Of a DNA stretch of 11,300 nt, positions 6,967 to 11,300 are shown piece after piece; position 1 is the stretch's first letter, and each line of letters starts with the position of its first letter. The notes beneath the pieces are model-generated. The model did not search any database, was not told the DNA's origin, and saw only the letters and a program-made list of their open reading frames with translations. The stretch spans positions 45,328 through 56,627 of the forward strand of contig DAJQ01000021.1 in assembly GCA_002496395.1 (NCBI GenBank), in the 5' to 3' direction. Origin of the DNA: Methanocorpusculaceae archaeon UBA456. Its GTDB lineage: Archaea > Halobacteriota > Methanomicrobia > Methanomicrobiales > Methanocorpusculaceae. The position numbers were made by a program, and so were the translations under genes.

Positions 6967-8223
6967 CTATTCCACCCCCTTTCCTGAGATACGCTGTAAT
7001 CCCGGAGTATAAACATTATACCCTGCATTCAACAGAACCATTACCGCATCATCGATTGAAATATCCGGTAATTTCGACTTTTGAGGGAGGATAACCTTCT
7101 TCTTCAGATCGGGATCTTTGTACTTTTCTTTCACTGTCAGCAAATGCCACAAGATACAGAGGATCTTGCGTGCCAGAGCAACAATTGCTTTATTTCTCCC
7201 TCTTCGAAAAGCAACTCGCCTGAAGAATCTGGAGAGAACAGTGTTCTTGGTTCGACTTGCAGTCTGAGCAACCTGAACAAGGATCCATCGAAGGTGTTTT
7301 GACCCTCGCTTTGTTATTCTTCCCGTTACCAGATGATCTGCCGACTGATAGACCGAAGGTGTCAATCCCACCCAGGAAGCAAGTCGATCTGCCGAAGGAA
7401 AGTCTCTGACATCACCCACTTCAGCAAGAATAGTTGTTGCAGCTGTCATGCCAATACCGGGAACTGAGAGACAAATCCCAATCGAATCATGCATCTCATC
7501 AGTGAGAGCCGCCACAATGAGTCCATTGATTGTGTCAATCTTCTCTTCAATCTCGTTGAGAAGCTGAAGTTGTGTTTTGAGGAGATGGATTTGGATTGGG
7601 GAGAGCGAGGTGTGCATGATCACTTTGATCTCATCCACTTTCCGCCGGATGATGGGTGATGGGATTGTCTGAAGAAGCGTGTTCAGATCTCTTTGTTGAG
7701 CTAATCCCTCAAGCAGGTGTCGACCAGACTTGCCGAAGATGTCTTTCATGACAGACTTCAATCTCATCCCGGCACTATCCAGTATCTTGTGGATTCGGTT
7801 CTTAATTGTTGTTCGAGACCTGACAAGAGTTTCCCGGTTTCGTGTCAGATCACGAAATTCTCGTTGATTACGGGGAAATATCCGGGATGGTTTGATCAAT
7901 CCATTCAAAGCAAGTTGGGCGATCCATTCAGAATCGCGCACATCAGTTTTCCTTCCAGGTATGCTCTTCATCTGATTCGCATTGCCAACAATAATCGGGA
8001 TGTCGTCCTCAAGAGTAAAATAGAGCAAGTACCAGTAGATCCCGGTTGACTCTAATGCAATGAGTTCACACCCTTCACTCAGGAGAAGATCTTTTAAGTC
8101 AAGAATATCATCATGAGTATTGTGGATGCGATGCTGCGAACTCTCTCCTGTTAGAGATAGAATACATACCTGGAGGAAGTCTTTGTGGACATCAATTCCA
8201 CACACTTTTGTTCTTTGTTTCAT
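6967..8223 (-). CDS. IS110-family transposase (DEDD recombinase)
   Basis: This 418-residue protein has the two-domain plan of the IS110 family. The N-terminal RuvC-like domain carries D11 (GIDVHKD), E58 (ALEST) and D94/D97 (KTDVRDSEW). A helical linker runs from about 120 to 240. The C-terminal Transposase_20 domain holds SVPGIGMTAATTILAEVGD and then SADHLVTGRITKRGSKHLRW, with S294 the likely nucleophilic serine. All catalytic residues are present, so it may be active. The start at 8223 is supported by GGAGG four bases upstream; a longer reading from 8268 would start upstream of this site and inside the likely promoter TATAAAA (8275-8269). Family members act as RNA-guided recombinases. The frame is intact and full length. 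Confidence 0.93.
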   Translation of the reverse strand: MKQRTKVCGIDVHKDFLQVCILSLTGESSQHRIHNTHDDILDLKDLLLSEGCELIALESTGIYWYLLYFTLEDDIPIIVGNANQMKSIPGRKTDVRDSEWIAQLALNGLIKPSRIFPRNQREFRDLTRNRETLVRSRTTIKNRIHKILDSAGMRLKSVMKDIFGKSGRHLLEGLAQQRDLNTLLQTIPSPIIRRKVDEIKVIMHTSLSPIQIHLLKTQLQLLNEIEEKIDTINGLIVAALTDEMHDSIGICLSVPGIGMTAATTILAEVGDVRDFPSADRLASWVGLTPSVYQSADHLVTGRITKRGSKHLRWILVQVAQTASRTKNTVLSRFFRRVAFRRGRNKAIVALARKILCILWHLLTVKEKYKDPDLKKKVILPQKSKLPDISIDDAVMVLLNAGYNVYTPGLQRISGKGVE

Positions 8224-8239
8224 AATTCCTCCAAAAAGA

Positions 8240-8373
8240 GGGGTAGATCCAAAGAGCTTCGGGAGCACTTTTATATCCGCACTCGTGATGCATGTATGCC
8301 TCCGTATAGGTTGGACTGGCTAGTTTTTTCCACGGGATCAAAGTCCCAAAAAGAAGACAGCCTTCTCTACCCC
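8240..8373 (-). ncRNA. Candidate bridge/seeker RNA of the IS110 element
   Basis: The region upstream of the transposase, read on the minus strand, opens with GGGGTAGA (8373-8366) and closes with the exact complement TCTACCCC (8247-8240), followed by CTCTTTTT, a termination-like T run. Inside are a 5' hairpin AGAAG-GCTGT-CTTCT, a second hairpin GGGA-CTTTGA-TCCC, and a large loop region. A TATA-like TTAAAATAATT (8402-8392) lies about 25 bases before the 5' end, and the transposase TATA box lies inside the RNA's 3' half. Size (about 134 bases) and position fit the known guide RNAs of IS110 elements. No donor-matching loop was found, so the call is provisional. Confidence 0.4.
8268..8276 (-). promoter_or_regulatory. 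TATA box of the IS110 transposase
   Basis: ATATAAAAG on the minus strand is a near-ideal archaeal box A. Transcription would start near 8247, leaving a short leader of about 24 bases that holds the GGAGG site (8232-8228) of the ATG at 8223. Confidence 0.5.
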
Positions 8374-8391
8374 AAAGTAAGATGGGCCACC

Positions 8392-8402
8392 AATTATTTT
8401 AA
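8392..8402 (-). promoter_or_regulatory. TATA-like box for the IS110 leader RNA
   Basis: TTAAAATAATT on the minus strand lies about 25 bases before the 5' arm (8373) of the closing stem of the candidate guide RNA. That is the spacing expected between an archaeal box A and its start site. Confidence 0.35.
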
Positions 8403-8464
8403 TCTTGTATGCCTGTTGCCCTTATGGGTATCATGAGCGTTTTTTCTGTCAATGCATACTGTGA

Positions 8465-9799
8465 TCAATTCCTTTGATCGTCTCCTTTCAGAAGAACGCT
8501 CTCCTCATTGAAGATGAAGGCGAATTCCTTTCCTCTCTTCGTTTTCCGGATAAACCCTCTCTCCACGAGGGTGAGCAGGTCTGTTCTTGCGGTCTCGTAG
8601 ACGACGCCATGCATCTGCATGATCTGGCGGATGGTGAAATATTCATCTCCATGCTCCATCATGGTGCGGAGAATATCTGCCTGCCGCTCATTGATCCCCG
8701 GTACCTTCCGGCTGATGGTTTGGGCCCTCTTCTGTTCTGACTGCTTCTCTTCAATATAGCGGAGTAGATTCTGGAGGGCTTCGTTGATGCAGGATATGTT
8801 GTAGTTGATGAAGTAGGTCAGATCCATCTCATCGTATCTGGCATGCAGATAGGCGAGTGAGTAGCGCTTTTTTGATCTCTGGATGGCCCGTGAGATCGCC
8901 ATATATTCAAAGAGCCAGTACCCCCTTGAGAGGACATACCAATAGAAGATGGTTCTCGCGGTCCTCCCGTTGCCATCTGCAAACGGGTGGATATACCCGA
9001 TGAGATAGTGGAGGATGATCCCCTTGATGATCGGATGGATGAATATTCCGGTCGGCTTCACTGCTTCGTCATCATCCTCATTTGCAAACCGGCAGAAGGC
9101 TGCGATCATCTCTTCGATCTTCTGGTGGTCGGGGGGCGTATGCTGGATTTCTCCGGTTGCGGCATCGACTACGACGATCTCGTTGTTGTCCCGGAATACT
9201 CCGACCTCCTTTTCATTGATGGTTTTGTTGGTGACGATCTCCTGAATGTCGCAGATCATTTCCCGGGAGATAGGCTCATCCTTCTGTGTAAGGATATACT
9301 GCATCGCCTCATAGTTGTTGATCACCATCTGCTCATCGGTGCTTTTTGGCTCTCTCTTTGAGATCAACAGCTCCTGAGCCTTCTTCCGGGTCGTCACGGC
9401 TCCTTCAAGGATACTTGATGCGATCGCCTCTTCCATCATCGAATTGATGATATAGGATTTTTCAAGACGGATCTCCCTCTTATTAATCCTGAGTGTGCCG
9501 GAGAGGTACCGGTCATAGGTATGCAGGTTCTTTGCGATCTCGGGAGTGAGGGAGTAGATGAGCGGGAGCGGGGGATAGGGGATCGTCTCGTACTGAAGTC
9601 TTCGGTGAGTCTTCATCAGGTGCCAGATGTGTTCTCTCCTCTTCTGGTCAGGTACCCTGTGAATTAATTCGTCCCAGGAGAGGTACCTGCGGTTATATTC
9701 GGCCACCTCGTTCTGGAGCTCCTCATCCCCGTCGATGGCTGCGGCATTTTGAGATGCAGGCGAAGCACTCTCCGGAGGGGGTTTTTGAAGTTTTTTCAT
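8465..9799 (-). CDS. Fic family protein with inhibitory motif and C-terminal winged helix
   Basis: This 444-residue Fic protein carries the core motif HPFADGNGRTAR (271-282, catalytic H271). Such proteins usually transfer AMP from ATP to a hydroxyl side chain of a target protein. The residues SSILEG (128-133) match the inhibitory (S/T)xxxE(G/N) motif, placed N-terminal to the Fic core as in class II Fic proteins, so activity is probably self-restrained. The first 45 residues are Pro/Ala/acid-rich and likely disordered. Residues about 368-435 (IRQIMQMHGVVYETARTDLL, then RGFIRKTKRGKEFAF) look like a winged-helix DNA-binding domain, suggesting autoregulation at the octamer array just upstream. 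A weak AGGA site precedes the ATG. The target protein is unknown. No separate Fic antitoxin gene is adjacent, in keeping with the built-in inhibitor. Confidence 0.9.
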   Translation of the reverse strand: MKKLQKPPPESASPASQNAAAIDGDEELQNEVAEYNRRYLSWDELIHRVPDQKRREHIWHLMKTHRRLQYETIPYPPLPLIYSLTPEIAKNLHTYDRYLSGTLRINKREIRLEKSYIINSMMEEAIASSILEGAVTTRKKAQELLISKREPKSTDEQMVINNYEAMQYILTQKDEPISREMICDIQEIVTNKTINEKEVGVFRDNNEIVVVDAATGEIQHTPPDHQKIEEMIAAFCRFANEDDDEAVKPTGIFIHPIIKGIILHYLIGYIHPFADGNGRTARTIFYWYVLSRGYWLFEYMAISRAIQRSKKRYSLAYLHARYDEMDLTYFINYNISCINEALQNLLRYIEEKQSEQKRAQTISRKVPGINERQADILRTMMEHGDEYFTIRQIMQMHGVVYETARTDLLTLVERGFIRKTKRGKEFAFIFNEESVLLKGDDQRN

Positions 9800-9816
9800 T
9801 GAGTACTCTTCCTGCT

Positions 9817-9928
9817 AACTACTAATTTAGTAGTAATTAGTATTTATTGGTATTTGCGATAGCTCTCTCGGTTTGGGTGAGGGCAGGTAACTACTAATCT
9901 GGTTGTGATTAGTAGTTGTTAGTAGTTG
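9817..9928. promoter_or_regulatory. Operator array of ACTACTAA/TTAGTAGT octamers upstream of the Fic gene
   Basis: Five exact copies and one near-copy of one octamer occur in 112 bases. ACTACTAA (9818-9825) and TTAGTAGT (9827-9834) make a perfect palindrome with one central T. TTAGTATT (9837-9844) is a 7/8 match. ACTACTAA (9890-9897) and TTAGTAGT (9909-9916) lie within an 11-bp perfect inverted repeat AACTACTAATC/GATTAGTAGTT. TTAGTAGTTG is then repeated in tandem (9909-9918, 9919-9928), one helical turn apart. On the minus strand a TATA-like AATAAATACTAA (9849-9838) borders the first palindrome, which would cover the Fic transcription start. The layout suggests cooperative binding of a dimeric repressor; the Fic winged helix is the nearest candidate. 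Confidence 0.65.
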
Positions 9929-10070
9929 GGGCGGTGATGATCGGATAGAGTACACAGGGATAAGGGAAACCATCTTGTGATCATTATTCAATACATACAT
10001 TTCAGGAGTACATCCTTCAGAAGTGGTATTTGACATCATTTTCGAGCAACTTTTTGGAACTGAACATCAT

Positions 10071-10277
10071 ATGACAGAAATTGAAGATCTTATACAGGAA
10101 CTCTCGCCGGATAATAGGGAAAAGGTAAAGGATTTTATTGCCTTGCTCCTTCGAAAACAGAAAACCGGAGAGGGAAAACCGCTCCGCCTTTCGTGGGCCG
10201 GAGCTCTCAGGCACTATCGAAATACGTATGCCGCTCCTGAGCTTCAGGAACAGTCCTTATCCTGGCGAAGTGAATGA
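10071..10277 (+). CDS. DUF2281/VapB-like antitoxin
   Basis: This 68-residue protein starts MTEIEDLIQELSPDNREKVKDFIALLLRKQ, an acidic helical start typical of DUF2281 antitoxin-like proteins, and continues with KPLRLSWAGALRHYRNTYAAPELQEQSLSWR. The latter strongly resembles the C-terminal toxin-binding tail (SWAGAL, ELQ, W-R ending) of archaeal VapB-type antitoxins paired with PIN toxins. The ATG at 10071 gives the family N-terminus; an in-frame GTG at 10023 adds residues with no family likeness. The ribosome binding site is weak. The stop overlaps the start of a PIN-like stub by ATGA, as in toxin-antitoxin operons. It is divergent from the Fic gene and may share the octamer array. Its partner looks destroyed, so it may be an orphan antitoxin. 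Confidence 0.75.
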   Translation: MTEIEDLIQELSPDNREKVKDFIALLLRKQKTGEGKPLRLSWAGALRHYRNTYAAPELQEQSLSWRSE

Positions 10278-10339
10278 TGTATCTTCTGGATACAAATATC
10301 CGGATCGAATGCTCTATGGTCGAAAAATACATCGTCTGA
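10274..10339 (+). pseudogene. Truncated VapC-type PIN toxin
   Basis: The frame opens ATGATG at the antitoxin stop (ATGA overlap) and reads MMYLLDTNI, the classic N-terminus of PIN-domain VapC toxins with the first catalytic Asp (D6). It then reads RIECSMVEKYIV and stops after 21 codons. A normal VapC runs about 130 residues and needs three or four acids, so no active nuclease can be made. The bases that follow (10340-10415) show no clear continuation of a PIN domain in any frame. This is best read as a deletion remnant; the antitoxin has survived the loss of its toxin. Confidence 0.7.
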
Positions 10340-10415
10340 AGAGAAACATTCCTCTTTGTAATTGAACAGTGGAGACTCTTATCAGCTGGTAGTGAGATAA
10401 TGCAGAGTGATTATC

Positions 10416-10583
10416 ATGAAGGCGTTCACGGCAGTGCTCTGTAAGGATGATGATATGTATGTCGCGGAGTGCCCGGAAGTCGGAACGGTGAGCCAGGGCG
10501 TCACAATCGAAGAAGCCATAGCAAATCTCAGGGAAGCAACCTCATTGTACCTTGATGAATTCCCATCAGTAGGTAGTGGTTGA
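10416..10583 (+). CDS. Short HicB-family protein (orphan antitoxin-like)
   Basis: This 55-residue protein reads MKAFTAVLCKDDDMYVAECPEVGTVSQGVTIEEAIANLREATSLYLDEFP (given here as positions 1-20 MKAFTAVLCKDDDMYVAECP and onward VGTVSQG, IEEA, LREATSLYL). This is the partial RNase-H-like fold of HicB antitoxins. Family members usually run 65-80 residues or more; this one stops soon after DEFP with SVGSG, so the last strand or DNA-binding tail is missing. No HicA (dsRNA-binding toxin) gene is adjacent on either side: upstream is the dead PIN stub and downstream is a metabolic gene. The ribosome binding site is weak (GAGTGAT, 10405-10411). It is either an orphan antitoxin or a remnant truncated at the C-terminus. 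Confidence 0.72.
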   Translation: MKAFTAVLCKDDDMYVAECPEVGTVSQGVTIEEAIANLREATSLYLDEFPSVGSG

Positions 10584-10700
10584 TTCAATCATCTCTCCGG
10601 GAACCAGCAGATCGTCATCCTCTTCCCTCTCTCTGTGTTCTCTCACTCCCGGCATCACCCTTCGCAATCTTTCTATCGATTCGCGTTCATCTATAGTTTC

Positions 10701-11300
10701 ATGAGCCGGTTTGGGAGTCTTGATCCAGATCTGATACAGAGCGGCGGATGTACTGATATCTACTTCCCCCGCTGCGAGGCGGTGCTTGAGAAGGCGGGTG
10801 TGAACCCGTCTGTTGTGATAGAGGTCTCGGTTGCGTCGCTTCCGCTTGGATTCGGCATCCTGGCGGGACTTGACTCGGTGCTCGAACTCTTTGACGGCAA
10901 GCCGGTTACGGTCTTTTCGATGCCCGAGGGGTCGATCTTCTATGAAGGCGAGCCGGTGATGGTGATCGAGGGCTCCTACCGGGATATCGCCCGTTTTGAG
11001 ACAGCGCTCCTCGGCTTCCTCTGCCATGCCTCGGGGATTGCAACCGCCGCCGCCCATATCGTCTCTGTGGCAGCCGGGCGGCCCGTCTACTCGTTCGGCT
11101 CCCGGCGGCAGCACCCGGCGATCGCCCCCATGATCGAGCGGGCTGCCTGGATCGGGGGTGTTGCCGGAGTGAGCAATACGGCCGCCCCCGCCGGGATTCC
11201 ACTCGCAGGAACGATGCCCCACGCCTATGTCCTCTCCTTTGATAGCCCGGAGTTGGCGTGGGCGGCATATGCGGAGCATGCGGATCCCGATGTGCCCCGG
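10701..11300 (+). CDS. pncB: Nicotinate phosphoribosyltransferase (N-terminal 200 codons; runs off the edge)
   Basis: The frame is open from ATG 10701 to the window end. It matches the archaeal nicotinate phosphoribosyltransferase group, which makes nicotinate mononucleotide from nicotinate and PRPP for NAD salvage. Landmarks: CTDIYFPR (17-24), SVASLPLGFGILAGLDSV (43-60), FSMPEGSIFYEGEPV (72-86), ARFETALLGFLCHASGIATA (97-116), SFGSRRQHPAIAPMIERAAW (131-150) with the phosphate-binding Arg pair, and GTMPHA (170-175) with H174, the likely catalytic His of the GT..H motif. No Shine-Dalgarno sequence precedes the ATG, and no in-frame start is seen upstream although the frame stays open, so a leaderless or weakly led transcript is possible. 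The C-terminal half lies outside the window. Earlier archaeal annotations sometimes call this family quinolinate-like; the motifs favour nicotinate. Confidence 0.88.
   Translation, partial: MSRFGSLDPDLIQSGGCTDIYFPRCEAVLEKAGVNPSVVIEVSVASLPLGFGILAGLDSVLELFDGKPVTVFSMPEGSIFYEGEPVMVIEGSYRDIARFETALLGFLCHASGIATAAAHIVSVAAGRPVYSFGSRRQHPAIAPMIERAAWIGGVAGVSNTAAPAGIPLAGTMPHAYVLSFDSPELAWAAYAEHADPDVPR

Larger units (their letters stand above)
6810..8405 (-). mobile_element. IS110-family insertion sequence (ends uncertain)
   Basis: The element is defined by its DEDD transposase at 6967-8223. IS110 elements lack conventional terminal repeats, so the ends must be inferred. The bounds given assume that GTGATGCAT (6801-6809) and TGTATGCCT (8406-8414) are the two halves of the target, because both recur next to each other inside the transposase leader (8285-8301). 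A smaller element, about 6955-8395, is suggested by an 8-bp inverted repeat GGTGGCCC (6959-6966) / GGGCCACC (8384-8391). Either way the long non-coding part lies upstream of the transposase, the arrangement known for the IS110 subgroup rather than IS1111. It sits downstream of the Fic gene and interrupts no recognisable reading frame. Confidence 0.55.

Noticed and set aside
8268..8268. Transposase start at 8268 giving 433 residues
   Set aside because: The start would fall in the TATA box of the gene itself; the ATG at 8223 has a GGAGG site and the normal GIDVHKD N-terminus.
9817..9928. The octamer repeats as a CRISPR array or replication origin repeats
   Set aside because: Units are far too short, spacing is irregular, there are no unique spacers of constant length, and no cas, cdc6/orc or rep gene is nearby.
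9827..10039. Minus-strand 70-codon frame over the octamer array
   Set aside because: It is built largely from the repeats themselves, has low-complexity composition and no ribosome binding site; the array is better read as regulatory.
10566..11279. Long minus-strand open frame (237 codons) opposite the nicotinate phosphoribosyltransferase gene
   Set aside because: It is antisense to a well-supported gene, is rich in Arg, Gly, His and Asp as GC-rich shadows are, and resembles no family. Its charged tail (opposite 10584-10700) lies outside the real gene and reads somewhat protein-like, but has no start of its own.

Overview
The window reads as a chromosomal segment of a euryarchaeon, most likely a methanogen of the Methanomicrobiales type. 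This is inferred, not shown by a marker gene. It rests on a methylthioinosine-phosphorylase-like gene next to a 5'-deoxyadenosine/MTA deaminase gene (the methanogen salvage arrangement), a tungsten-type aldehyde:ferredoxin oxidoreductase beside an archaeal MoaD-like protein, an archaeal-type nicotinate phosphoribosyltransferase, TATA-box-like promoters, T-run terminators and GGAGG-type ribosome binding sites. No tRNA, rRNA or CRISPR array was seen.

Layout. 1-862 (+): the last codons of an upstream gene, a Yip1-like membrane protein, and a directly abutting small membrane protein whose frame is broken twice. 863-1132: a regulatory leader with TATA-like boxes, a 20-nt palindrome and a strong hairpin. 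1133-3287 (+): an AOR-family tungstoenzyme followed by a MoaD/ThiS-like sulfur carrier. 3294-3309: a symmetric A/T terminator between convergent units. 3307-5297 (-): a two-gene nucleoside salvage operon, purine/methylthioinosine phosphorylase then DadD-like deaminase, 2 nt apart. 5470-6324 (+): a pirin. 6413-6619 (-): a small two-helix membrane protein.

From about 6620 to 10600 the region is accessory. It holds an IS110-family element (transposase on the minus strand) with a structured non-coding stretch upstream of the transposase that is a bridge/seeker RNA candidate. Next comes a Fic protein with an N-terminal inhibitory motif and a C-terminal winged helix, preceded by an array of ACTACTAA/TTAGTAGT octamers that looks like an operator cluster. 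Then follow an intact DUF2281/VapB-like antitoxin fused by ATGA overlap to a 21-codon stub of a PIN toxin, and a short orphan HicB-like gene. From 10701 to the right edge (+) runs the N-terminal 200 codons of nicotinate phosphoribosyltransferase.

The housekeeping genes point to tungsten enzyme maturation, recycling of radical-SAM and methyltransfer by-products, and NAD salvage. The accessory segment looks like a toxin-antitoxin/mobile-DNA hot spot in several stages of decay. The most notable candidates for new biology are the IS110 leader RNA, which carries a 17-nt sequence matching both flanks of the element, and the octamer operator array between the Fic and vapB-like genes.
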